Assembly: GCF_935825525.1 (NCBI RefSeq)
Contig: NZ_CAKXZT010000121.1
Coordinates: 118,095 to 182,094, forward strand
Direction of reading: 5' to 3'
From: Mesorhizobium escarrei
GTDB lineage: Bacteria > Pseudomonadota > Alphaproteobacteria > Rhizobiales > Rhizobiaceae
Length of the DNA: 64,000 nucleotides
This document shows, piece after piece, positions 17,391 to 25,953 of this stretch. Position 1 is the stretch's first letter; each line of letters starts with the position of its first letter. The position numbers and the translations under genes are program-made. The notes under the pieces were generated by a model. It searched no databases. It had not been told where the DNA came from and worked only from the letters and a program-made list of their open reading frames with translations.

Positions 17391-17846
17391 ATGGACGAAG
17401 CAATTGGTCAGACGAACTCTGATCTGTTAGGCCTGACGGCGGACATTGTCGCCGCCTATGTTCAGAACAATGCAATGCCTGCGGCCGATCTGCCGAGTTT
17501 GATCGCCAGCGTCAATACGGCGTTATCGGGCCTGCTCGAGCCGGTCGTGCCACCGCCACCAGTACTTGCTCCGGCTGTAAATCCCAAGAAGTCGATATTT
17601 CCCGACTACATTGTGAGCTTGGAGAATGGGCGTAAGTTCAAATCCATGAAGCGTCACCTAGGGCTGCTGAGTATGACACCTGACGAGTACAGAGCCAAGT
17701 GGGGATTGGCGCGAGACTATCCCATGGTTGCGCCGAACTACTCGGCTCAGCGGTCAGCCCTTGCAAAATCGATTGGCCTCGGTCGCAAGGCGACGGTGAA
17801 AACGCCGCCGAAGAAAGCGCAAGCAAAGCGGAAAGCAAAACCCTAG
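17391..17846 (+). CDS. MucR/Ros-family transcriptional regulator lacking zinc ligands
   Basis: A 151-residue member of the Ros/MucR family: helical N terminus (LTADIVAAYVQNNAMPAADL), a Pro-rich linker, then the DNA-binding region (FPDYIVSLENGRKFKSMKRH) and the conserved RAKWGLARDYPMVAPNYS. Typical MucR proteins have a Cys and two His residues that hold zinc; here the Cys position is Ser (VSLENG) and the second His segment is replaced by GLLS with one residue missing, while KRHL remains. Zinc-independent homologues are known in Mesorhizobium. The tail is Lys/Ala-rich. It probably binds DNA as a global-type regulator. Confidence 0.88.
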   Translation: MDEAIGQTNSDLLGLTADIVAAYVQNNAMPAADLPSLIASVNTALSGLLEPVVPPPPVLAPAVNPKKSIFPDYIVSLENGRKFKSMKRHLGLLSMTPDEYRAKWGLARDYPMVAPNYSAQRSALAKSIGLGRKATVKTPPKKAQAKRKAKP

Positions 17847-18172
17847 GCCTCCGCCGCAATCCGGCAGTTCTGGATTCAACGCTCGGGCGCCCGAAATCGG
17901 AAGGGCTAGGGAGGGAGGAAGGCTCCTCTCCTGCGATTAGTCTAGGTGGGTGGACTGACCAACTCGACCGATCACTCCATGTCTGGCACATCGCCGCCAA
18001 TAAAGAGTGTAGTCGGCTCGCCGTATTCTCCCAAAATTGGATTTGCATCTCGCGACCACCCTCTTGGATGATTAGTTTATCGGGAGCGGTGATCCTGGAA
18101 GCGGTTCCATGCATGCATGCGGTTGGCGACCTGCACTGCGAGCGGATGGAACGGAACCGGCTTCATGTTCGT
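17847..18172. other. gene-free stretch, MucR to kinase remnant
   Basis: No domain is visible. A plus-strand frame opens at 17699 and runs into the kinase remnant, but its part before about 18170 does not resemble protein. The region likely contains a deletion or insertion junction that removed the kinase's N-terminal half. Confidence 0.4.
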
Positions 18173-18754
18173 ATGACGCGCATGCGGCTGCGCGCGGAGT
18201 TCCTGGCGGATGAAGAACGCGAGAAATGGCTGCACGATCTCGAGGAGCTCGACCGCATCGCCGACAGCGCCATCCGGCTGGTGCGCGAGGAGGTCGATCA
18301 GGACGCCGTCGAACCGGTCGACCTCGAAAGGCTGGTCCGTGACATCGAGGCCGAGATGATTTCGCTCGGTCACGCCGTGTCGATCGGGCATCTGGACAAG
18401 GTCATGGTCAAGGCAGGGGCACTCGGCCTTCGTCGGGCATTGCGCAATCTGATCGTCAATGCCGCCACCCACGGCAAGGGTTGCAGCATCTCTCTCTCCG
18501 CAGCAGGCAATCATGCCGTCCTCACCATCGCCGATGGCGGGCCCGGCATCCCGCCGGAACTGTTGGGCAAGGCGTTCGAGCCATTCTTTCGGGTCGATCC
18601 CGGCCGCCGGCAATCCATTCCGGGGGCCGGCCTCGGCCTCGCCATTGCCAAGGAAATCATCGAACGCTTCGGTGGAACCGTCACACTGGAAAACCGCGCC
18701 GGCGGCGGTCTTTCCCAGAGGGTCGTTTTCGACGCTGTTCCACAGCAAACTTAG
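18173..18754 (+). pseudogene. sensor histidine kinase, C-terminal remnant
   Basis: From MTRMRLRAEFLADEEREKW on, the sequence matches the end of the dimerisation helix and the whole ATP-binding domain of an EnvZ/OmpB-like histidine kinase: N-box LRNLIVNAATHG, G1 IADGGPGIP, G2 GAGLGLAIAKEI. The phosphorylated His box (normally HDLRTPLTRMR) and everything before it (membrane spans, sensor, HAMP) are lost; the preceding codons do not match. It cannot act as a kinase. A response-regulator fragment lies 1.9 kb downstream on the other strand and may be from the same lost system. Confidence 0.75.
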
Positions 18755-18920
18755 CCAAGCATGATCATTTCAAGCGAGCGTTCCAAAGCGCCTCGGCCTT
18801 TTGGTACCAGGTATCGAAAGTCCCCTCTACGGTCTTTTCGTCGGTCAACAATGCCAGTGCTGCCGTTGCGATGACGATCTGGGACGCGCGCGGTCACGGA
18901 CCATGCCGAATGGCAAAAAT

Positions 18921-20036
18921 CTATCTGTTAGAATCGGACACTTGGAGTGCGTAGCGCGTGTGCCTACGCTCCCCGGTTTTTGTTAGCGCACCCTTAGCAA
19001 CCAAGTCCTGCAGGTCCCTCGTTGCGGTCGCGCGGGATGCCTGTGTGATGGCGATGTAGTTCTCGGCGCTGAGACCCCCTTGGAAGCCCTCGATCCCTTC
19101 ACGGAACATCCGGGCGATGGCCTTTTGCTGGCGCTCGTTGAACTGGTCTCGATGGCGTTCGTAAAACTTGGCTTTGGCGACGGAGAATTCTACCCGCGCA
19201 AGCGTTACGCGTTGCGCCTCAAGGATCGTGTTGGCGAAGTACAGCAGCCAGTCTGTAACCGCGTTGTTCTTGTTGCTGGCCTCCAAGTTGTCGTAGTACG
19301 CCTTGCGGCGGCGTTCGATCGTGTAGGCTAACGCGATGAGGCTGGGCTCACCCAGGTTTTGTGCCAGCGCCTTTTCGCAGAGGGTACGCCCTATGCGGCC
19401 GTTGCCGTCCTCGAACGGGTGAATGCTCTCGAAATAAAGGTGCGCGATACCGGCACGCGTCAACGCCGGGAGCGGCGTCTTGCCTTTGGGCGAGGTATCG
19501 TTGAACCAAGCGGCGAAGGTGTCCATTTCGGATTTTACCCGCGTCGAGGGCGGCGCTTCGAAATGCACTTTGGGCCGATCCAGCCGATTGGAAACGATCT
19601 GCATGGCATCGGCATGTCGGCGATAATTGCCGACGGTCTCCATTCGCCGTTCACCCGACATCACCATCTTGTGCCAAGCATAGAGGGTGCGATGTGAGAG
19701 CGGATCGGCAAAATGCAAGTAGACATCGGCCATCATTTCCGCGATGCCCCGCTCGGCAGGTGGAATGCGCCTGGTCTCGCTGCCCAGTCCAAGTTGCTGG
19801 CGCAGGGATGATTGCAGACTCTCGCGGTTGAGGTATTCCCCCTCGATCGCGGATGTCTTCAAGGCCTCCTCGCTAATAAGATCGATGCGGATCTGGTCGC
19901 GATCGTCGGAACCGACATGACGAAAGACGCCCAGGAACTCGCCCGATTGCAACAGGAACTCGCTTTCCAGTGGTTCCAATACATTCTTATCGTAGGTGAA
20001 ATGCGGCCAGTCAGCCTGCTCCCAATTCCATATCAT
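18921..20036 (-). CDS. Fic-family protein (class II) with winged-helix C terminus
   Basis: A 371-residue Fic protein. The active loop is HPFEDGNGRIGRTL, matching HPFx(D/E)GNGRxxR. Fic enzymes attach AMP or related groups to target proteins. TSAIEGE at residues 61-67 fits the inhibitory motif (S/T)xxxE(G/N), with Glu65 expected to block ATP until relieved; its N-terminal position makes it class II. The C-terminal 60 residues (LSAENYIAITQASRATATRDL, then LVAKGALTKTG) form a winged helix, suggesting it also binds DNA. A perfect inverted repeat overlaps its start codon. No partner gene is adjacent. Targets unknown. Confidence 0.93.
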   Translation of the reverse strand: MIWNWEQADWPHFTYDKNVLEPLESEFLLQSGEFLGVFRHVGSDDRDQIRIDLISEEALKTSAIEGEYLNRESLQSSLRQQLGLGSETRRIPPAERGIAEMMADVYLHFADPLSHRTLYAWHKMVMSGERRMETVGNYRRHADAMQIVSNRLDRPKVHFEAPPSTRVKSEMDTFAAWFNDTSPKGKTPLPALTRAGIAHLYFESIHPFEDGNGRIGRTLCEKALAQNLGEPSLIALAYTIERRRKAYYDNLEASNKNNAVTDWLLYFANTILEAQRVTLARVEFSVAKAKFYERHRDQFNERQQKAIARMFREGIEGFQGGLSAENYIAITQASRATATRDLQDLVAKGALTKTGERRHTRYALQVSDSNR

Positions 20037-20065
20037 GAGTTATAACGCACCTTTCTATAACTCAT
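20035..20065 (-). promoter_or_regulatory. inverted repeat over the Fic start codon (candidate operator)
   Basis: Perfect arms ATGAGTTATA (20035-20044) and TATAACTCAT (20056-20065), 11 bases apart. The left arm includes the Fic start codon region. A third copy with one change (ATGAGCTATA) lies at 20079-20088. Position and symmetry suggest binding by the Fic protein's own winged helix, or a translation-blocking hairpin. Confidence 0.6.
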
Positions 20066-20687
20066 AATGACAGAAAGTATGAGCTATAGCAGTCGTCTCT
20101 ATGCCTCGGAAATCGCGGCTTTGCCGCCTGTCCCCCCGATACTCTGTCCAGCCATCCATCCTCAAACAGGGCTTACAAAAGGCATCGTGGCTGGCGATTC
20201 CAAATCCGCAGAGGCGATGCGGGACGCGATCGTTACTGTGTTTCGAGATCCATCGAGGATCGGCGGAATCGAAGTCGAAATCGCTGGGCGCCTCACCGCC
20301 CTCCTGGGCGAGAATGCCTTCCAACGGCGCCAAGGAGCGTGGGAAAGGTGGTAACGGGAGACGGATCGAACCACCGCCACGCGGATTTGCAGCGTGTTGA
20401 TCTGCACTTTAGATGGCGAGACCGAGATCCAGGTGATCGTCATCTCGCAGGTTGCGCGTTGACCCTTTGCCGTCGGCGGGCGCCTCGTGCCAACAATCCC
20501 AGACGTACAACATCAACGGTACCGACGAAGAAAGATCCACAAACCCCAACCGTGCTTCGGTCTCGTCTACTTGTAAATTTCCTATGCTAGTGACGCGGTT
20601 CGAATTACATGAACCTTCATTTACAGGCGCCTTCCAGCGGAGGCGGCAGCATAGATGTTCGGCGATGATCTGGTCGAACGCCATCGA
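20066..20687. other. gene-free stretch upstream of Fic
   Basis: The first part should carry the Fic promoter. The rest holds only overlapping open frames without recognisable domains on either strand, and no repeat or RNA that I can identify. Confidence 0.4.
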
Positions 20688-20924
20688 TCAAAACGACTGG
20701 CACTCCAACGCGTAACCGCCGAGCCTGACAGTGCGATAGTGACACGCTGGGATGACTGCCCGAGCGACTTTCGCAAGCCGGCTGATATGGACATCGACCG
20801 TGCGCGGGCCAACATAGACATTGCCGGGCCAGGCTGCCTCTATCAGTTCGTCGCGGCTGAGCACCTTCTCCGGGTTCTCCAGCATGTGACGTAGCAATTT
20901 GAACTCAATCGGTCCGAGCAGGAT
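20688..20924 (-). pseudogene. OmpR/PhoB-type response regulator, C-terminal remnant
   Basis: LGPIEFKLLRHMLENPEKVL, SRDELIEAAWPGNVYVGPRT and VDVHISRLAKVARAV form the winged-helix output domain of a PhoB/OmpR regulator, ending YRTVRLGGYALE. The receiver domain is missing: a stop at 20925-20927 lies directly upstream and the sequence beyond belongs to a DNA glycosylase. The junction therefore sits at about 20925, pointing to a deletion that fused two genes. Non-functional unless translated by re-initiation. Confidence 0.8.
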
Positions 20925-21225
20925 TTACTTGCCGCACGATCCGCCGGCCCGAGAGCAACCTGTCGATGTCTTCCTCCGACCACAGGGAGATCTTCCGGGG
21001 ATCGAACCCGTCGAAAGCGGCCTCGACACCGGTCCATCTTGCCTCGATGGCGGACCAGTTGAATCCCGCCTGGAACAGGCATTTCGTCATGGCCGAGAGC
21101 CAGTGGTCATCGTGCGTCCGGCCGAGCGCCTCCGGTGTCAACGCTTGAGGCAGAAGCGCCTCCAGCGCCGCTTGTCCACTCTGCCGCCCCGCGGCAATCT
21201 CCTGAATTTCCTCAAAGCTGCGCAT
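20905..21225 (-). pseudogene. DNA-3-methyladenine glycosylase I-like protein, N-terminal remnant
   Basis: MRSFEEIQEIAAGRQSGQAA followed by WLSAMTKCLFQAGFNWSAIE and FDGFDPRKISLWSEEDIDRL matches the N-terminal half of Tag-like glycosylases (COG2818), which remove methylated adenine. After RRIVRQ the match ends, and seven unrelated codons lead to a stop at 20905, inside the response-regulator fragment. About half the protein is lost. ATG 21225 has AAGGA at 21234-21238. It follows the LysE gene by 14 bases, so the two were probably co-transcribed. Confidence 0.8.
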
Positions 21226-21239
21226 TTCCGAGATTCCTT

Positions 21240-21863
21240 TCAATGCGCGACGGACAGGATCGCGGGAAGCATCGAGGCGAGAAGCAACACCGCCATGACG
21301 ATGTTGAAAATCGCGATGCGATTGCCTCGGGCCAGAAATCCGCGCACGCCATGCCCGGACAAGGCCCAGACGCTGATCGAGGGGATGGTCACGGCGGCAA
21401 AGACCGCAATCAGCAGAAGAAGATCTGGAACTCCGGCCTCGGGCTCGAGATAGGAGACCGTGACGATCAGCGCGACCGTCCAGGCTTTCGGATTGAGCAA
21501 TTGCAGGCTTGCGGCCTGCAGGAAGGTGAAGGGCTTCTCGAGTCCCGCGCCCGAGCCGCTCCCAAGCGATCGGCTCCTAGCGATTTTCCACGCAAGCCAA
21601 AGCACATAGACCGTACAGGCGGCGCGCAGGATCTGCCCCGCGGTCGGATAAGTTTCCAGCACAGCCCCCAACCCCAGCCCGACAGCGAAGACCATGCTGA
21701 GGAAGCCGAAGCTGATCCCCAGCACGAGGGGAATAGACCGTTGGAAGCCGAAATTCGCTCCGGAGGCGAGCAGCAGGAAGTTGCCGGGGCCTGGCGAGAT
21801 CGACATGACGAAGGCAAAGCCGATCAGGGCCAAGAGCGTTTCCAGGGACAAGGAGCTCTCCAT
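21240..21863 (-). CDS. LysE/RhtB-family amino-acid exporter
   Basis: A 207-residue inner-membrane protein with about six hydrophobic spans. The N-terminal segment FAFVMSISPGPGNFLLLASG contains the family motif SPGP; LQLLNPKAWTVALIVTV is another conserved stretch. LysE/RhtB proteins export amino acids or related metabolites. It is divergent from an AraC-type regulator gene, a frequent arrangement in which the regulator controls the exporter, but that regulator is now frameshifted. Confidence 0.9.
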   Translation of the reverse strand: MESSLSLETLLALIGFAFVMSISPGPGNFLLLASGANFGFQRSIPLVLGISFGFLSMVFAVGLGLGAVLETYPTAGQILRAACTVYVLWLAWKIARSRSLGSGSGAGLEKPFTFLQAASLQLLNPKAWTVALIVTVSYLEPEAGVPDLLLLIAVFAAVTIPSISVWALSGHGVRGFLARGNRIAIFNIVMAVLLLASMLPAILSVAH

Positions 21864-21971
21864 TCATGGGGATCGTGTCTTTCCGACCAATAGCTGGCAA
21901 ATTTGAGTTAAACGATGCCTGATTGTCGGTATTCATTTGCAGATCGTCCCAAGCCGGCTCATTGTTGCGTC

Positions 21972-22954
21972 ATGGATGTGCTGAACGACATTTGCTCCAG
22001 CCTGCGGCTGAAGGCCGAACTCTATTTCCACGCCGCCCTCGACGCGCCCTTCGCCGTGCGCCTTCCCGAGGAAGAGCGGCATATCCGTTTTCACCACATG
22101 CTTTCGGGGCGCGCCTATGTGGCGGTGCCTGGTCAACCGGCGGTGGCGTTGAACCCCGGCGACATGGTTCTGGTGCCCGAAGGGGCGTCGCAGATCCTGT
22201 CCTCGGACGCGGCGGCGCGTGATGCGATACCGCTGGAGGCCGTCCTCGCCGCTCATCCGGTCGAGGGCGACACGCTGCGCGTCGGTCACGGCGCGCCGGA
22301 TTGCCGGATTCTGTGCGGCTATCTGGGGTTCGATCCGGGCATCCTGCACCCGGTCCTGTCCGTTCTTCCGCCGGTGATCGTGCTCAAACGCAATGACGCG
22401 ACCTGCGGTTCGGCGCTGCAACTTTTGCATGACGAAGCGCTTCTGTCCGGCCCCGGCGCGTTTTTCGTCCTGCATCGGGTCGTCGAGATTCTCTTGATCC
22501 AGAGCCTGAGACGGGAAGCGACAGCGAGCAGTCCGGCCCATCCCTATATGGAGGCGCTGCGCGACCCACCGTCGCCAAGTGCCTGAGCGCAATCCACTTG
22601 GAGCCTGCGCGCAACTGGTCGGTGGACAGCCTTGCGCGCCATGCCGGCCTCTCGCGTTCAGTCCTGTCCGCGCGATTCTCGTCAAAGGTGGGAATGGGAC
22701 CCTCGGCCTATCTCACCCTCTGGCGGATGACCAAGGCCCGGGAAATGCTCATCAATACCAGGCTTCCGATCGCCGATATCGCGGAACGCTGCGGCTACGC
22801 GTCGCTGCCTGCGTTCCACCGCCGGTTCACCGCGATTTTCGGGATAGGCCCGGGGCAGTGGCGGAAGCAGAACAACGGCGCGTATGACAGCTCGGCACGC
22901 AGATTGGCCGCGTCTTTTGCGGCAGAGCCCTCAAAGCTGCAAAGGGCGGGCTAA
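21972..22954 (+). pseudogene. AraC-family regulator with frameshift
   Basis: The N-terminal part (from MDVLNDICSSLRLKAELYFH) is an AraC-type cupin ligand domain (FHHMLSGRAYVAVPG, LNPGDMVLVPEGA). The C-terminal part, read in a different frame, is the AraC DNA-binding domain (WSVDSLARHAGLSRSVLSAR, then LPIADIAERCGYASLPAFHR, then FGIGPGQWR). The two frames join near 22570, where one missing base breaks the reading of ALRDP into VAKCLSAIHLEPARNW. Unless the base is a sequencing error, the regulator is inactive. It is divergent from the LysE exporter it probably controlled. Confidence 0.8.
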
Positions 22955-23181
22955 CGCAGACGTCAGGAAGCCCCGTCCATCAAGCTTGTGGCCGTTCGAC
23001 TGACATTCGCTGTCTTTAAGCCGCATTGCCACTTCTGGGTATTGTGCCGATCGGCGCGGAGACCCACACCGATTGACAGGCCGTCGAAGCCGTAGCCGAA
23101 CCGCCCGGCGTCGTTCAGAGCTTCAACGTCGGCGATCAGCCCTTCCAATGTGAGGTCGAAAGCCGCGCAGTCGTACCCGGC

Positions 23182-23346
23182 CTATTTCGGCGCGGCAGCT
23201 GCGGTTTCACCCGGCGGCATGATCCGGAACATGAAGCTCGACACTTTTTCTCCCGGTTTGAACGGCTCGGGAACGTCGTTGTCGACCGGTTTCACACTTT
23301 GGAGGAATGCCGCGATCGCCATGGCGTCATCGCACAGGTACGAAAA
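23182..23346 (-). pseudogene. cytochrome c, C-terminal remnant
   Basis: On the minus strand the codons before a TAG at 23182-23184 read DDAMAIAAFLQSVKPVDNDV, PEPFKPGEKV, then FMFRIMPPGETAAAAPK. This closely resembles the end of the c-type cytochrome subunits that partner GMC dehydrogenases, where MAIAAFLQSL lies after the last heme. No CXXCH heme motif remains; the fragment is cut off around 23346-23375 where permease-fragment sequence begins. It may be what is left of the electron acceptor of a dehydrogenase such as the one at 25954-27582. Confidence 0.5.
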
Positions 23347-23369
23347 GTTCCTGTTCTCAGGTGGCGTCT

Positions 23370-23567
23370 GGCCTCATGCTGACAACCAACCGTGCCGTTC
23401 CGATGACGGTCGGCGCGTCCTTCTTTTTCGACGCAAGCGGCGGCGGTGTGAAATGGGGAACCGCTTCCGCGGTTATGGTGCTGGGCGCCTTGCCGCCGGC
23501 ATTGCTGGGTCTTGTGATGTATCGGCAGATATCAGGATCCATGATCGCTGGAGCGGTCAAAGGCTAA
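23370..23567 (+). pseudogene. sugar ABC transporter permease, C-terminal remnant
   Basis: The last 60 codons match the end of a MalG-type permease: LTTNRAVPMTVGASFFFDAS, WGTASAVMVLGALPPALLGL and the family ending SMIAGAVKG. Everything before this, including the EAA loop, is missing, and the upstream sequence does not match. It abuts the cytochrome c remnant of the other strand, so a rearrangement junction lies near 23350-23375. Confidence 0.7.
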
Positions 23568-23606
23568 GGCAAGGACGGGTTCCGACGCAGAGGCCGCTCT
23601 CATCGG

Positions 23607-24743
23607 TCAGGTCCAAGCTGCAAAATCCTTGAAACCATGTCCGGTCACAATGCAGACGACGGTATCGCTCGATCCGATCGTGCCTTTTATGAACAGATCC
23701 CGGGCCGCAGCGAGAGAGGCCGCCCCCGTCGGTTCACAGAAGAGACCGGCTTTGCGTGCCAGGTCGATCATAGCCTCGCGAATGCCCACATCGCCGACGG
23801 CGTAAGCAAGGCCCTTGCTTGCACGGACAAGCGAAAGCGTCAGACTGCCTTCCTCGGGATAGGCCTGCAACGGGTCCGAAATGCCCGAAGCGATCGTGTT
23901 GGGATTCTCCCAGCCATCAACGTCGATCTTTCCGTCCTCGAAGGCTCTCGCTATCGGAGCACAACCTTCCGACTGCGCCGCGATCAGACGCGGCACTTTG
24001 CCAGCCCTATCCATGAAGCCCTGAAAGACACCTTTGACCAACGGCCCGGAACTCGTCGGGATGGCGATCCAGTCGGGTCCGACGCATTCCATCTGCTCAT
24101 AGAGCTCCTGCCCGATCAGCCGCAGGGCATCCACGCCATAAGGGTTCAGATAGGTCGTCGTCAGATTTGCATAGCCTGTTTCGGCGCAGATTTGCCTGGC
24201 GTGCTCAAACGCGTTTCCGTAATGGCCCGGCACCTGCTCAAGCGCGGCGCCATAGGCAACAATCTGCGCCAGCTTGCCACGCGGCGTCGCGTCCGGGCAA
24301 ACGATGATGGCGGGAACTCCCGCATTCGCGGCATAGCAAGCGGCAGCAGCACCGGCATTGCCGCTCGACGCGCTGACGATACCCGTCGCGCCAAGCGCAA
24401 TCGCCCGGCTCAACGCCGCTGCCACAAGGCGATCCTTGAAGGAGCCGGATGGGTTGCGGGTTTCGTCCTTGACAAGAAGCCGACCACTGAAGCCGGCGTG
24501 GAGGAGATTGGGTCTGAGCTCTCGAAGCGGCGTGCCGCCTTCTCCAAGCGTAATGCCATCTCCGACGAAGTCGGCCCTAAGCCAGCTGTGGCCCTCCGGT
24601 TTTTGACGTACAACCTCCAGTATGCCGCCGCAATCGGGGCAGCGGTAAACCAGCGTTGGCGGCAGGGTGGCATCGCAGGCGATGCAGTGCAGCTTCAGTT
24701 CTGGGGATATGGTTTCGACCTCAGGAAGAACCGCAAGCGTCAT
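23607..24743 (-). CDS. threonine synthase-like PLP enzyme
   Basis: A 378-residue fold-type II PLP enzyme. The N terminus carries a zinc ribbon (CIACDATLP...YRCPDCGG); the PLP lysine is in NPSGSFKDRLVAA, with SSGNAGAAAACYAANAG and GPLVKGVFQG as cofactor-binding loops. The family includes threonine synthases and related beta-eliminating lyases. Start 24743 overlaps the previous stop (ATGA). As the last gene of a catabolic importer operon it may act in degradation rather than in threonine synthesis; no homoserine kinase or hom gene is nearby. Substrate uncertain. Confidence 0.8.
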   Translation of the reverse strand: MTLAVLPEVETISPELKLHCIACDATLPPTLVYRCPDCGGILEVVRQKPEGHSWLRADFVGDGITLGEGGTPLRELRPNLLHAGFSGRLLVKDETRNPSGSFKDRLVAAALSRAIALGATGIVSASSGNAGAAAACYAANAGVPAIIVCPDATPRGKLAQIVAYGAALEQVPGHYGNAFEHARQICAETGYANLTTTYLNPYGVDALRLIGQELYEQMECVGPDWIAIPTSSGPLVKGVFQGFMDRAGKVPRLIAAQSEGCAPIARAFEDGKIDVDGWENPNTIASGISDPLQAYPEEGSLTLSLVRASKGLAYAVGDVGIREAMIDLARKAGLFCEPTGAASLAAARDLFIKGTIGSSDTVVCIVTGHGFKDFAAWT

Positions 24744-25849
24744 TGCATCATTCCGCGCGCCGCGACAGGAAAGACGCATTCGACCCGCTTGCCGCGCATG
24801 CCGACATACCAGTCGTAGCGGTCGACCGTTGGATCGCAATGGCCCGGAACGAGGCGCAGCGTTTCTCCGATGGCAAGGCTTCCAGGGTCCGAACGCAGGA
24901 CGAGCGAACCGTGCTCATCGGATGCGCCGGCATAGTCGATATCCTGTCTGGCGTGAATGAGAGGAAGCCCGCTGTCGATGGCAATCCCCTTGTGGCCGCA
25001 ATCCAGAACCGCGATACCGTGACGGGCAGCACTCATGACGGTGCTCAAAACGAACAGCGATTGTTCGAAATCGGGAGCGGGACGATTTCGCGCATAGTCG
25101 GCATCCATGAACACATAGGAGCCGGCCTGCAGCTCGTTGTATACGCCGCTGGCTGCCTCGTGGGCGAAGGTTCCCGTGCCTGCGCCGCCTACAATTGCGC
25201 ATTCCAGGCTTTGCTTCCTGATTGCGGCGACCGTATCCATCGTTCGCGCCGCAGCCTGGCCTATCGCGTCGCACCGCTGCTGTTCGGTGCGCAGGTGCTG
25301 GGCGCGCCCATGATAGGATTGCAGGCCGCCGAACACCAGATGGCGGCTTCTCGCTATGCGTACTGCAAGTACTGCGGCGGGCTCGCCGGGCTCCACACCG
25401 CAGCGGCCGCCGCTGACGTCGATCTCGACCAGCACGGTCAACCGCGTGGCGAAGGATTCGGCCACTGCCTCGATCTGGTCAACCACGGCCGCGCTATCGG
25501 CACAAAGCGAGATTTTCGACATCCTGGACAGCGCGGCCAGTCGCGCCAGCTTGCGGGCGGAAACGACCTCGTTCGAAACGAGAATGTCGCTGACGCCGCC
25601 CCAGGCAAGAACCTCGGCCTCCGCTGTTTTTTGCACGCATTGGCCGATGGCCCCTCTGGCAATCTGCCAGTGGGCGATGATGGGGGACTTGTGGGTTTTC
25701 GCGTGAGCGCGCAACCGCACGCCTGCGTTGCGGCAGAATGCGGCCATGCGGTCGAGATTGCTTTCCATTGCATCGAGATCGATGATGAGGGCAGGGGTAT
25801 CGATATCCGCTTCGCTCATTCCGGGCTCGGCAGGGGGGCGCTGGAGCAT
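24740..25849 (-). CDS. D-threonine aldolase / D-3-hydroxyaspartate aldolase-like enzyme
   Basis: A 369-residue fold-type III PLP enzyme (alanine-racemase-like barrel plus D-serine-dehydratase-like C-terminal domain). DTPALIIDLDAMESNLDRM is followed by LRAHAKTHKSP with the PLP lysine. The metal site expected for this group is seen in PGHCDPTVDRYDWYVG (His and Cys). Family members cleave D-beta-hydroxy amino acids to glycine plus an aldehyde, or dehydrate them. ATG 25849 is chosen; an alternative lies at 25819. Overlap with the next gene (ATGA) shows co-translation with the threonine-synthase-like protein. Confidence 0.85.
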   Translation of the reverse strand: MLQRPPAEPGMSEADIDTPALIIDLDAMESNLDRMAAFCRNAGVRLRAHAKTHKSPIIAHWQIARGAIGQCVQKTAEAEVLAWGGVSDILVSNEVVSARKLARLAALSRMSKISLCADSAAVVDQIEAVAESFATRLTVLVEIDVSGGRCGVEPGEPAAVLAVRIARSRHLVFGGLQSYHGRAQHLRTEQQRCDAIGQAAARTMDTVAAIRKQSLECAIVGGAGTGTFAHEAASGVYNELQAGSYVFMDADYARNRPAPDFEQSLFVLSTVMSAARHGIAVLDCGHKGIAIDSGLPLIHARQDIDYAGASDEHGSLVLRSDPGSLAIGETLRLVPGHCDPTVDRYDWYVGMRGKRVECVFPVAARGMMQ

Positions 25850-25953
25850 TTTGTCTTTCTCTGATCGCAATGATGCCAATCATGACCATGCGGGCAGGAG
25901 ATCGTCTTTGCTTGGCATGCGAGACGATTGACGAACAACCCGCGTCGTTCGCG

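Noticed and set aside
18765..18890. Minus-strand frame ending WYQKAEALWNARLK
   Set aside because: It reads like a protein C terminus of 40 codons, but I cannot assign a family and both ends are undefined.
22963..23181. Minus-strand frame LIADVEALNDAGRFGYGFDG following the cytochrome remnant stop
   Set aside because: In frame with the remnant but after its stop; no family recognised, so not called a gene.
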